Assembly (NCBI GenBank): GCA_001593925.1
Contig: LUCD01000061.1
Span: 1 to 13,386, forward strand
Direction: 5' to 3'
Source: Candidatus Bathyarchaeota archaeon B26-1
GTDB lineage: Archaea; Thermoproteota; Bathyarchaeia; Bathyarchaeales; B26-1
DNA length: 13,386 nucleotides
Shown here piece after piece: positions 5,824-12,303 of this stretch. Each line of letters opens with the position of its first letter. Position 1 is the first letter of the stretch. Below the pieces are notes generated by a model. It was not told where the DNA came from, made no database searches, and worked only from the letters and a program-made list of their open reading frames with translations. The translations under genes were made by a program, and so were the position numbers.

Positions 5824-7026
5824 TTATGCTCTCCTCTTCGCGCTGACTATGGAGATGACGTCTCCGTCTTTGAGAACGTAGTCTTCCCCGAGTCTCCTCT
5901 TGGTTCTAGCATCCACGGCGTATATGAAACTCTCCCCGAGCTCCGTGTGTATCTTGTAAGCGAGTTCTCTGGCCGTGGTTCCCTGCGTGACGAGCCTCGC
6001 CTCGGGTAGAACCCTCCCGTTGTGGTCCGTGAGCCTCTCAGGGTCCTCAACGGGGTAGACGACTACCATCTTCAAGAGCTTGAAGAAGGCCGCGTTTATG
6101 GCTTCCTGGACGCCTGTACCCCCAAACTTGGCGAGGACGCGTTCACGGATTATCCTTAAGGCTCTCAGCTGGGCTTCAGTCATCTTCTCAGGGTTCTTTA
6201 CGGTGAAGTCTGGGTCTCCCGGCACGTACTCTATGAGGGACTTCTCCGCGGCTCTTCTTAGGGCGAGCTCCGCCTCCGCGCAACACGGGATCACTATGTA
6301 GCCGAGCTCCCTGAGCCTCTCCACGTTCTCCTCGGCTCCCGGCAAGTCGATCTTGTTGGCGGCTAGGAGCATAGGTTTCGAGGCTCTCCTCAACTCGTCT
6401 ACGAACTTTACGAGGTCCTCTTCGCTCCACTTGGTAGGTTTCTCCCCGTTGAGGTGTGTCCTCCTCACAGCCTCTACTATGTGGCTTCTCTTTATTGCGA
6501 GGCCGCTCAGCCTCTCCTCTAGGGAGGTGTAAAGGTCCTTAGCGCCTGCCTCCACGGTTCTGGCGAGCCTAGGCCACCCCCGATTCAGTATCTGGACGAT
6601 CCACATGGTGATCTCCTTCTCCAAGAAGAGGACGTCCTCAACCGGGTCGTGGAAGCCGGGTTTGACGGCTCTGCCCTCTAGGTCGGTGGAGCCTGACGCG
6701 TCTACAACGTGAATCAAGGCGTCCGCTCTCCTGATCTCGTCTAGAAACCGGTTTCCTAGACCTCTGCCTCTCCACGCGTCTGGGACTAGGCCTGCGCAGT
6801 CTATGAGTTCAACCGGTATGAGTCTAACCCCGTTGGTGCAGATGGAGTTCACAGGGTTGTCTTGAACCCCGAACTCCTTGCAGACGCACTTCACCCTCAG
6901 GTACGCGATTCCCCTGTTAGGCTTTATCGTTGTGAAGGGGTAGCTGGCGATCTCGACTGTTGCTAGGGTTGCGGCGCTGAAGAACGTCGACTTCCCGACG
7001 TTCGGCTTACCAACTATCCCCACCAA
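5824..7026 (-). CDS. Archaeal YchF/OBG-type GTPase with C-terminal TGS domain
   Basis: The product has 400 residues. The G domain shows G1 GKPNVGKST (6-14), the switch-I region SYPFTTIKPNRG, G3 DCAG (76-79), G4 NKID (224-227) and G5 CCAEAE (248-253). A helical insertion occupies about 130-215, and a TGS domain about 320-400 ends DYVLKDGDVISIVSAKR. This is the archaeal COG0012 branch, a universally conserved, ribosome-associated group of regulatory NTPases; the exact role in archaea is not settled. The start is TTG 7026, next to GTG 7023, directly before the P-loop strand. No ATG is available. It is transcribed toward uppS. A TATA element at 7068-7079 precedes it. Confidence 0.92.
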   Translation of the reverse strand: MVGIVGKPNVGKSTFFSAATLATVEIASYPFTTIKPNRGIAYLRVKCVCKEFGVQDNPVNSICTNGVRLIPVELIDCAGLVPDAWRGRGLGNRFLDEIRRADALIHVVDASGSTDLEGRAVKPGFHDPVEDVLFLEKEITMWIVQILNRGWPRLARTVEAGAKDLYTSLEERLSGLAIKRSHIVEAVRRTHLNGEKPTKWSEEDLVKFVDELRRASKPMLLAANKIDLPGAEENVERLRELGYIVIPCCAEAELALRRAAEKSLIEYVPGDPDFTVKNPEKMTEAQLRALRIIRERVLAKFGGTGVQEAINAAFFKLLKMVVVYPVEDPERLTDHNGRVLPEARLVTQGTTARELAYKIHTELGESFIYAVDARTKRRLGEDYVLKDGDVISIVSAKRRA

Positions 7027-7067
7027 GAATGTTATAGTCGACCACCCTTCAACGGTCTTAACGGTCC

Positions 7068-7079
7068 AATATATTTTTT
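7068..7079 (-). promoter_or_regulatory. TATA box for the GTPase gene
   Basis: The minus strand reads AAAAAATATATTG, centred about 47 bp before the TTG start at 7026, which predicts a leader of roughly 20 nt. Confidence 0.5.
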
Positions 7080-7211
7080 GGAGAGCTGAATTTAAGATTT
7101 CATCTGCTTGCGGCCGCCCCGTTCAGCGCCGCATCGAGCCTAAGATTTATCTGGGGTCAGGGTCTTACTTGTGGTCTGAAACCTTCATGCACGTTGAGGG
7201 TGACAGCTGCC

Positions 7212-7640
7212 ATGGCCGACCCGTCCAAAACTCGTCCTTCACAACCTCAGAGATTGAGGGTTCTCGTCTGCGACCCCGTAAAGAACGTTGGGATAGAGAT
7301 GTTGAGGGAGGCGGGCTTCGAGGTCGACGTTAGGCCCGAGATAACGCCTGACCAGCTGAGCAGGGTAATCCGGAACTACGACGTTCTCATAGTTAGGAGC
7401 AGGACGAAGGTCACCCGCCAACTCATAGAGCGCGCTGAGAGGCTTAAGGTCATCGGGAGGGCCGGGGTCGGCCTCGACAACATAGACGTTGAAGCGGCTG
7501 AGAAGCGGGGGATAACCGTCCTCAACACGCCTGAGGCCCCAGCCGACTCCACAGCAGAGTTGACGATCGGGCTCATACTCGCCTTAGCCCGCAAGATACC
7601 CTCAGCCGACAAATCCATGAAGGAGGGCCGATGGCTTTAA
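7212..7640 (+). CDS. serA: D-2-hydroxyacid / phosphoglycerate dehydrogenase, N-terminal half (frame broken at 7638)
   Basis: Residues 1-142 form the substrate-binding lobe of the D-isomer-specific 2-hydroxyacid dehydrogenase family: LRVLVCDPVKNVGIEMLREAG, YDVLIVRSRTKVT, LKVIGRAGVGLDNIDVEAA and NTPEAPADSTAELTIGLILALAR, ending KEGRWL before TAA at 7638. The family continues here directly into the NAD-binding lobe, which is found intact in the +1 frame from 7639. ATG 7212 is chosen because GAGGGTGA (7196-7203) lies 8 nt upstream; TTG 7194 is an alternative. PGDH begins serine synthesis from 3-phosphoglycerate, but short members without an ACT domain, as here, may act on other 2-hydroxyacids. The neighbouring LarA-family gene makes a hydroxyacid role worth considering. 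Whether a full-length protein is made depends on the junction. Confidence 0.85.
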   Translation: MADPSKTRPSQPQRLRVLVCDPVKNVGIEMLREAGFEVDVRPEITPDQLSRVIRNYDVLIVRSRTKVTRQLIERAERLKVIGRAGVGLDNIDVEAAEKRGITVLNTPEAPADSTAELTIGLILALARKIPSADKSMKEGRWL

Positions 7641-7641
7641 A
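7621..7641 (+). other. Frame junction CTT-TAA-A: candidate +1 recoding site or one-base insertion
   Basis: The zero frame reads TGG CTT TAA. Slipping +1 from CTT to TTT continues as AAA GGC TGG and restores the enzyme exactly (RWL then KGWQLKGKTIGLIG). CTT followed by a stop is the layout of the bacterial prfB +1 site. AGGAGGG at 7621-7627 lies 7 nt before CTT, farther than the 3 nt of prfB. Removing one T from TTT (7636-7638) also repairs the frame. Confidence 0.5.
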
Positions 7642-8160
7642 GGCTGGCAGCTCAAAGGCAAGACCATAGGCTTGATAGGGTTAGGGAACGTCGGCCTCAG
7701 GGTTGCGAGGCTGGCTAAAGCCTTCGGGATGAAGATACTCTTCACGAAGAGGACTCCTCCAAGCCCGGAGGTCCTCAAAGAGCTCGAAGCCGAGTTCGTT
7801 CCCCTAGAAGATTTGCTGAGGAGGAGCGACGTGGTCTCGATACATGTCCCCCTCACCGAGGAGACCCGTGGAATGATAGGGGCGAGGGAGCTCAGCCTGA
7901 TCAAGGAGGGAGCGGTCCTCATAAATACGTCTAGGGGAGCCGTCGTGGACGAGGAGGCTCTCCTAAACGCGCTTCAGTCCGGTAGGCTTGGGGGAGCCGC
8001 CTTAGACGTCTACACAGTTGAGCCTCCGAGAGATTTGAGGCTGATCAGGCTACCCAACGTCGTCTGCACGCCGCACATCGGGGCTCAGACGGATGAGGCT
8101 CAAGTCGAGGCCTCAAGGCTCATAGCTGAGAAGATAATCAAGTGTCTGCTAAAACGGTGA
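7639..8160 (+). CDS. serA: D-2-hydroxyacid / phosphoglycerate dehydrogenase, NAD-binding and C-terminal half
   Basis: From 7639 the +1 frame encodes KGWQLKGKTIGLIGLGNVGLR, the Rossmann motif GLGNVG, followed by VSIHVPLTEETRGMIG, NTSRGAVVDEEALLNAL (the catalytic Arg lies in SRGA), DVYTVEPP (catalytic Glu) and CTPHIGAQT (catalytic His). The Arg-Glu-His triad is therefore complete and nothing else in this half is damaged. Together the halves give about 315 residues, the normal size of a short family member without an ACT regulatory domain. No start codon with a convincing ribosome site precedes the half in frame; the ATG at 7631, although close to AGGAGG, is in the third frame and stops after 12 codons. 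Independent translation of this half is therefore unlikely. Confidence 0.85.
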   Translation, partial: KGWQLKGKTIGLIGLGNVGLRVARLAKAFGMKILFTKRTPPSPEVLKELEAEFVPLEDLLRRSDVVSIHVPLTEETRGMIGARELSLIKEGAVLINTSRGAVVDEEALLNALQSGRLGGAALDVYTVEPPRDLRLIRLPNVVCTPHIGAQTDEAQVEASRLIAEKIIKCLLKR

Positions 8161-8183
8161 AGGCTCTTCGCATCGAAGCATCA

Positions 8184-8190
8184 TTTAAAT
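8184..8190 (+). promoter_or_regulatory. TATA box for the LarA-like gene
   Basis: TTTAAAT lies in the 89-bp gap after the dehydrogenase and predicts a start near 8212. GGAGGAGAGG (8233-8242) then precedes the TTG/GTG start codons. The gene can therefore be transcribed independently of the dehydrogenase. Confidence 0.5.
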
Positions 8191-8249
8191 CGAACATGCC
8201 CAAATCATCTTAAGGTATCTGTTCTCAGGCTGGGAGGAGAGGCTTCCGT

Positions 8250-8648
8250 TTGGTGGATGTGTGGCTTCCGTACGGCGACACCGAGGTATGTCTAAGGGTT
8301 CCAACGAGAAACCTCATAGAGACATTAGAGTCTAAGGAGGCTAGGGGAGTCGATGACCCGAGGGCCGAGGTCGAGAAGGCTATAGAGAACCCGGTCGGCG
8401 CAGAGAGGCTCTCCGAACTCGCCAAGCCGGACATGAAGGTTGCAATAGTCGTCAAGAATTCTAAGGATGCGGACGCCCAGATCAACCGGACGATTCTGGA
8501 GGCCCTCCTGAAGGAGCTGAGGGAGGCCGGTGTTGAAGATCGAAGAGTCAAGGTTCTGGTGGCCTACGACCCCACAGCCCCAGATAGAAGCGCAGGCATA
8601 GAGGCCATAACCGCTGAAAGGAGTCGACGTCAAACTCCACGATCCTGA
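8250..8648 (+). CDS. LarA-family (DUF2088) protein, N-terminal part (frame lost near 8611-8620)
   Basis: Residues 1 to about 122 read as a LarA N-terminal domain: VDVWLPYGDTEVCLRVPTRNLIETL, then LSELAKPDMKVAIVVKNSKDAD, LLKELREAGVEDRRVKVLVAYDPTAPDRS. The last ten residues (RSRRQTPRS before TGA 8646) are out-of-frame noise. Real sequence continues in the +1 frame from about 8611. The canonical SDxTRP and GTHR motifs, which carry substrate and catalytic residues in lactate racemase, are replaced here by KNSKDAD (69-75) and AYDPTAP (105-111). The start is TTG 8250 or GTG 8253, both following GGAGGAGAGG; no ATG is available. See the C-terminal entry for the whole protein. Confidence 0.75.
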   Translation: MVDVWLPYGDTEVCLRVPTRNLIETLESKEARGVDDPRAEVEKAIENPVGAERLSELAKPDMKVAIVVKNSKDADAQINRTILEALLKELREAGVEDRRVKVLVAYDPTAPDRSAGIEAITAERSRRQTPRS

Positions 8649-9510
8649 AGGCGACAGTTGCGTCGAGGTTGGAGGAACCCAATCGGGGAAGATCCGCTTA
8701 AACAGTGCCTTCGTCGAGGCCGACCTAAAAGTCACGGTGGGCTTCGTTGAGCTCCACCCATACGCGGGTTACGGGGGCGGCCGAGAGGCGATCCTCCCCG
8801 GGATCGCGGACGAGAAAACTGTTCAGAGCAACTTGACTCTAGCCCTCAACCCTAACGCGAGGATGGGGATTCTCGACGGGAACCCTGTTCACGAAGATAT
8901 GGTTGAGGCGTCTAGGCTCGTGGATGTTGACTTCGCAGTGAACGTTGTTAGGAACAGTCGGGGAGAGGTTTTAGCCGCCTTCTCCGGCTCCATAGATGAG
9001 TCCTTCATGCGCGGGGTGAGGCTCCTCGAAGACATGTATGCAGTTCAGGTTGAAAGGAGAGCGGATATAGTCTTCTTGAGCCCCGGGGGAACACCTCACG
9101 ACAGGAACCTCTGCACGGCTTCCCTCGGGGTTATGAACGGCTTGGAGTTTTTGAAGCGGGGCGGAACCTTCGTCTTGGTGGCTGAGTGCCTTGAGGGTTG
9201 TGGAGAAGAATCCTTCCACGCGGCGGTGAAACGGTTTAAGAAGGCTGAAGCCCTAAAGAGGCGTTTGAGGAGAAGGTTCACATTCGGTGGATACGTGGCT
9301 TACCTCCTTATGAGGGCGATGGAAAGGTCTAGAATACACCTTGTCTCGGTTCTACCCGACCACTACGCCCTCGAAATCTTCGGCTCTAGAGCTCATAGAA
9401 CGGTCAACGAAGCGTTACGGCATGTTCTGGGAGAGGTCGGGAGGAACGCCAAGATCACCGTTATAAGGAGCGGAAACACGGTTGTGCCAGCTCCTACCAA
9501 GGAAGAGTAA
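8611..9510 (+). CDS. LarA-family (DUF2088) protein, C-terminal part
   Basis: The +1 frame opens after a TAA at 8608-8610 with LKGVDVKLHDPEG and runs through VEVGGTQSGKIRLNSAFVEADLKVTVGFVELHPYAGYGGGREAILPG, LDGNPVHEDMVEASRLVD and FLSPGGTPHDRNLCTASLGVMNG to the TAA at 9508. Repairing one base gives about 419 residues, the normal length for LarA. LarA racemises lactate with a nickel-pincer nucleotide on a lysine (Lys184 in Lactobacillus plantarum). The aligned position is Glu (GGRE, codon 8785). The nickel-ligand His200 position reads Leu (QSNLTL). The NLYQxxK motif is NLCTASL. Only the His of VELHPYAG (codon 8755) is kept. The protein therefore belongs to the fold family but is unlikely to be a lactate racemase. 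Confidence 0.78.
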   Translation, partial: PLKGVDVKLHDPEGDSCVEVGGTQSGKIRLNSAFVEADLKVTVGFVELHPYAGYGGGREAILPGIADEKTVQSNLTLALNPNARMGILDGNPVHEDMVEASRLVDVDFAVNVVRNSRGEVLAAFSGSIDESFMRGVRLLEDMYAVQVERRADIVFLSPGGTPHDRNLCTASLGVMNGLEFLKRGGTFVLVAECLEGCGEESFHAAVKRFKKAEALKRRLRRRFTFGGYVAYLLMRAMERSRIHLVSVLPDHYALEIFGSRAHRTVNEALRHVLGEVGRNAKITVIRSGNTVVPAPTKEE

Positions 9511-9523
9511 CTGTGAAAGGACG

Positions 9524-9537
9524 CTTTGCGGATTAAT
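9524..9537 (+). repeat. Left copy of 14-bp terminal inverted repeat CTTTGCGGATTAAT
   Basis: It is identical to the reverse complement of 11639-11652 and shares CTTTGCGGA with the ends of the decayed insertion sequence (11062-11070 and 11591-11599). It lies 14 bp after the LarA-like stop codon, exactly where the base composition turns AT-rich. Confidence 0.8.
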
Positions 9538-9579
9538 CTGTGAATTCTCTATTCTCATGTTTAAGCCTATTAAGGATTT

Positions 9580-10989
9580 TTAGAAGGAGAGCAGAATTTG
9601 CCAGATAAATAAGTATCCGAACGATTCAATTTCCTCCCATATCCTCTCTACGATTTTTTCATCCCCTAAAATCTTTATTTCTTTGCGTTTCTCGCTCCAA
9701 GGAATGCAGACGCCCGGTTTAACCTTTAATTTTTTGAAACGCGCTGATGAGTCTTCTTCAACTGTTTGCCCGGAAAATGTTTGCTCACGCTTCGAATCCT
9801 GCGGAGCGTCACTCTCATATTTTCCGTATTTACGTGTGAAGTCGGTCATTGCTTTAATATTTTCGATTTTAGCATCATTTTGAATAATGGCTGATGCGTC
9901 CATTATGTAACCTCCGTCTGAGGCTACTTTATCAATAATCTTCTTGCAGTAGCGCTTCACATCTTCGGGTGTTCCAACGGAAAGTAGATAGTTAGGTAAG
10001 CCCCCGCTTAAACAGAACTTTCTCCCCAACTTTTTATGTGCCTCTAAAATGTCGGTTCTGTCGATGTGGAAAACTATGCTACCTTCAGGTAGTTCGGCGA
10101 AGGTCTCAAGGTGCGGAGTCCAGTCGCCCTCTGCATAAAAAAGTACTTGATGCCCATGAGACCAGAGCTCTTCAATGATCGGTTTAAGAGTAGGCCAGAA
10201 AATGTTTTTGAAATGATTCATGTTAATGAAGGGCACGCAGCTTCGATGCATCCAAAAACCTATAGGCACGGTTTTCGTCGGGTCGGCGGTCATAAGTGCA
10301 ACTTTTGTCAGATGCGGAGCGAGGACTTCGCAAGCCTCAAGCACCTTTTCAGGTTGTCTATGCAAGTCTTTAACTAAACCGATATATCCGCGTAGCTTAT
10401 CAGCAATGATGTCAAGTGGGGCTTTAAGGATGCCAGCTATAGCCGACACCGTTCCTGTTTCTCTTCTCATTCTTTCCGCCTGAGATGCAAGTGCATCAAA
10501 GTACTCGCTCATAGCCATAGCGCCTTTTACGAGGGCAAGTTTGCTACGGTACGAAAATGAATCTTCACCTGCAATTTCTCTCGAAACACGCGGTAACCAT
10601 ACATTGTACAAAAACGATGTGGGATCATCGATCAGCATGTTATACTCGTCTGGTTTCATAAACGCCCTTTGCTCGGAGGGTTCAAGATATTGGAACGGAG
10701 TATTAGGAGAGACATCGATGCCCGGTATCGCATAATATTTTAAGCCTAAGGCTTGCGTCAGACCTGTCCAGACATAAACCATGTTGGGCACCATCGCATC
10801 CCAGTCGAAATCTCTAGCGCATTTAAGCACTGCCTGAAATGCCTTCCTATAATCATGTGTTACTTCCTGACAAGTATAGCCCGCATATTTTGCGACAAAC
10901 TCAGCGACAAATGGACGTATAGGAATGCAATCAGGTTTTTCGTTGCGCAGAGCAGTTACATATCGATTTAACCGCTCTTGGTAGTTCAA
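9580..10989 (-). CDS. UroD/MtaA-superfamily protein (probable methyltransferase or uroporphyrinogen decarboxylase-like)
   Basis: The product has 469 residues. The UroD-type TIM-barrel is recognisable from the N-terminal RLNRYVTALRNEKPDCIPIRPF through LGLKYYAIPG, FWPTLKPIIEELWSHGHQVLFYAEGDW (264-290), GSIVFHIDRTD and LSGGLPNYLLSVGTPEDVK. Residues 391-420 form a polar linker, followed by a 50-residue tail. Members act as coenzyme M/corrinoid methyltransferases (MtaA, MtbA) or as haem-pathway decarboxylases. The HxC zinc motif expected before the barrel end in MtaA-type enzymes appears here as FYAEGD, so zinc-thiol chemistry is doubtful. The start is TTG 10989, forced by an in-frame TGA at 10996-10998. 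A TATA box sits at 11021-11030. The gene is AT-rich compared with its neighbours and lies between inverted repeats, suggesting transfer. Confidence 0.8.
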   Translation of the reverse strand: MNYQERLNRYVTALRNEKPDCIPIRPFVAEFVAKYAGYTCQEVTHDYRKAFQAVLKCARDFDWDAMVPNMVYVWTGLTQALGLKYYAIPGIDVSPNTPFQYLEPSEQRAFMKPDEYNMLIDDPTSFLYNVWLPRVSREIAGEDSFSYRSKLALVKGAMAMSEYFDALASQAERMRRETGTVSAIAGILKAPLDIIADKLRGYIGLVKDLHRQPEKVLEACEVLAPHLTKVALMTADPTKTVPIGFWMHRSCVPFINMNHFKNIFWPTLKPIIEELWSHGHQVLFYAEGDWTPHLETFAELPEGSIVFHIDRTDILEAHKKLGRKFCLSGGLPNYLLSVGTPEDVKRYCKKIIDKVASDGGYIMDASAIIQNDAKIENIKAMTDFTRKYGKYESDAPQDSKREQTFSGQTVEEDSSARFKKLKVKPGVCIPWSEKRKEIKILGDEKIVERIWEEIESFGYLFIWQILLSF

Positions 10990-11020
10990 GGTTTCTCAGC
11001 CTCTTCTTAGTTACTAAAGG

Positions 11021-11030
11021 ATTTAAATAA
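11021..11030 (-). promoter_or_regulatory. TATA box for the UroD-like gene
   Basis: The minus strand reads TTATTTAAAT, centred about 36 bp upstream of the TTG start. It lies inside the repeat-bounded unit, so the passenger gene carries its own promoter. Confidence 0.55.
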
Positions 11031-11061
11031 TTCTTCTCCTCATGACCAAATAAAAATATAC

Positions 11062-11076
11062 CTTTGCGGAGTAATT
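11062..11076 (+). repeat. Inner left terminal repeat of the IS5-like remnant
   Basis: CTTTGCGGAGTAATT differs from the outer repeat by one base (G for T after CTTTGCGGA). It lies 32 bp before the transposase start and is therefore the likely left end of the insertion sequence itself. Confidence 0.65.
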
Positions 11077-11107
11077 TTTCTTCTTTGTTTTTGTGTTGAG
11101 GGCGTCT

Positions 11108-11608
11108 ATGGACTGGAGAGGCGTTGATGAACGTTTGATTAGGCTTGGTATGAGTTCCTTTTTCACCCTCAATTTTTGAGAGCTGTTACCCTGAGTTGAG
11201 GTATATGACCCGCAAGAAGGCCGGCCGTCCCTACATGCTGACGGAGAGATAGGCGGAGTTCTTTCTTTGCTCGTTACCTGCTCGGGTTTTCTTGCAGGCA
11301 ACTTGAATGGTTCACCAGCGCCTTGAAGAAGCTCGTTCCATGGCTTTCCTCAGCAGACCATTCAAGCCTCAGAAGGCGTATACTCAACTTATATCTTTCA
11401 CTTTACGAGCCTCTAAGGCTCTCAGATGGGCCGATTGTAATCACTGTTGACTCTACTGGCATCAAGGTTCATAAGGCCGGAGGAGGGGGTTGAACGAGAA
11501 CAAGGAAGAAAGAAACACTACGTCGAGACTAACAGAGAACCGATAAAACCAGCCAAGAATAGAAGCGAGACCCACCACCAGAAGAGTTGGTCCGCAAAGC
11601 AAAAATAA
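11108..11608 (+). pseudogene. Decayed IS5-family-like DDE transposase, N-terminal part only
   Basis: Reading across three frames recovers a transposase. ATG 11108 gives MDWRGVDERLIRLGMSSFF until TGA 11177. Frame +1 from 11205 gives MTRKKAGRPYMLTER, then TAG 11250. Frame +2 from 11269 gives ARYLLGFSCRQLEWF, LKKLVPWLSS and IVITVDSTGIKVHK, ending TGA 11491. A last shift gives EREQGRKKHYVE. VDSTG (Asp codon near 11449) is the first catalytic Asp of the DDE domain. The second and third acidic residues and the rest of the gene are absent. With at least three frame breaks, two internal stops and a 3' deletion, it cannot produce an active enzyme. Any movement of the surrounding unit would need a transposase in trans. 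Confidence 0.8.
11591..11599 (-). repeat. Inner right partial terminal repeat (CTTTGCGGA on the minus strand)
   Basis: TCCGCAAAG pairs with 11062-11070 as an inverted repeat and could be the right end of the shrunken insertion sequence. It lies 39 bp before the start of the outer right repeat. Confidence 0.45.
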
Positions 11609-11638
11609 CATAAAAGAAAAGATAATCAAAGCGCGCTA

Positions 11639-11652
11639 ATTAATCCGCAAAG
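11639..11652 (-). repeat. Right copy of 14-bp terminal inverted repeat CTTTGCGGATTAAT
   Basis: ATTAATCCGCAAAG on the plus strand is the perfect reverse complement of 9524-9537 and ends the AT-rich unit about 65 bp before the acetyltransferase gene. Confidence 0.8.
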
Positions 11653-11717
11653 AATAAAAGGATATTAATGATTTATTTTTTCTTATTTCTAAGTAATGTT
11701 TAGGTTGAAGATCCAAG

Positions 11718-12212
11718 TTGCAACCGAACATTAAGTTGAGGCCCTTCGAGCCCAAAGATTTGGAACAGGTTATGTACATTAACCGGATGTGTCTACCGGA
11801 GAACTACCCGAGCTACTTCTTCATGGACCACTTTAAAAGGTTTCCGGAGACTTTCCTAGTGGCAGAAGACAAGGGGGTGATAGTCGGGTACATAATGTGC
11901 CGGATCGAGACCGGCCTGCTGTCCTTCAAGCCCTTAGGGATACTCAAGAGAGGTCACACAATCTCTATAGCTGTCCTACCCGAGTACAGGAGAAGAGGCA
12001 TAGGATACGCCTTGGTCTCTAAGGCTTTAGAGGCCATGGCTGTGAAGTATGGGGCTAAGGAGTGCTATCTGGAGGTTAGAGTGAGCAACACGCCGGCTAT
12101 AAACCTTTACAAGAAGGTCGGATTCGAGATCAAGAAGATTATTAAGGGGTACTACGCGGACGGGGAGGACGCCTACTTAATGGTTAAGAAGCTGGTTCAT
12201 CCCTTGGGATAG
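11718..12212 (+). CDS. Archaeal N-alpha-acetyltransferase (Ard1/NatA-type, RimI-like GNAT)
   Basis: The product has 164 residues in a single GNAT domain. It transfers acetyl from acetyl-CoA to protein N-termini. Sequence landmarks are INRMCLPENYPSYFFMDHF (21-39), which shapes the peptide-binding site; VGYIMCRIE (56-64); GHTISIAVLPEYRRRGIG (79-96), with the acetyl-CoA pyrophosphate loop RRRGIG; YLEVRVSNTPAINLYKKVGF (117-136); and KGYYADGEDAYLM (143-155). These match the Sulfolobus Ard1 enzyme closely, which acetylates Ser/Ala/Thr and Met-Glu/Leu-type N-termini. The start is TTG 11718, the first codon giving the family's N-terminal strand; a TTG at 11736 would cut it short. Its promoter region lies just outside the right repeat of the mobile unit, so an insertion there could have altered its expression. 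Confidence 0.93.
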   Translation: MQPNIKLRPFEPKDLEQVMYINRMCLPENYPSYFFMDHFKRFPETFLVAEDKGVIVGYIMCRIETGLLSFKPLGILKRGHTISIAVLPEYRRRGIGYALVSKALEAMAVKYGAKECYLEVRVSNTPAINLYKKVGFEIKKIIKGYYADGEDAYLMVKKLVHPLG

Positions 12213-12248
12213 GTGAGGTCAACCGAGAATCGGGCTATACCAAAAGAA

Positions 12249-12260
12249 TTATTAATATTT
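12249..12260 (+). promoter_or_regulatory. TATA box for the ABC ATPase operon
   Basis: TTATTAATATTT lies about 50 bp before ATG 12304 and predicts a leader of about 23 nt that includes GGAAGG (12290-12295), 8 nt before the ATG. Confidence 0.5.
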
Positions 12261-12303
12261 ACCTGAGATTATAAGACGACTGGTCGGATGGAAGGACTGT
12301 GCC

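Larger units (their letters stand above)
9524..11652. mobile_element. Putative repeat-bounded mobile unit carrying an UroD-like gene and an IS5-like remnant
   Basis: Perfect 14-bp inverted repeats mark both ends. The interior is visibly AT-richer than the flanks and uses more A/T-ending codons than neighbouring genes. It contains one passenger gene (9580-10989) and a broken transposase gene bearing the same end sequence at 11062 and 11591. No clear target-site duplication was found. It may be a composite unit whose left insertion sequence has shrunk to a solo end, or an old element that captured a gene. The inference rests on the repeats and the composition step. Confidence 0.5.

Noticed and set aside
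7631..7669. ATG close behind AGGAGGG as a restart for the second half of the dehydrogenase
   Set aside because: The ATG is in the third frame and stops after 12 codons, so it cannot produce the NAD-binding half.
9683..10971. Several plus-strand open frames opposite the UroD-like gene
   Set aside because: They are antisense shadows of a single long conserved frame and show no family features.
11023..11301. Minus-strand frame of 92 codons opposite the transposase remnant
   Set aside because: The plus strand carries recognisable transposase sequence across the same bases, so the minus frame is accidental.
9516..11662. AAAGGA next to both outer repeats as a target-site duplication
   Set aside because: The copies sit at different distances from the repeat ends (2 bp and 4 bp), so they do not have the geometry of a duplication.
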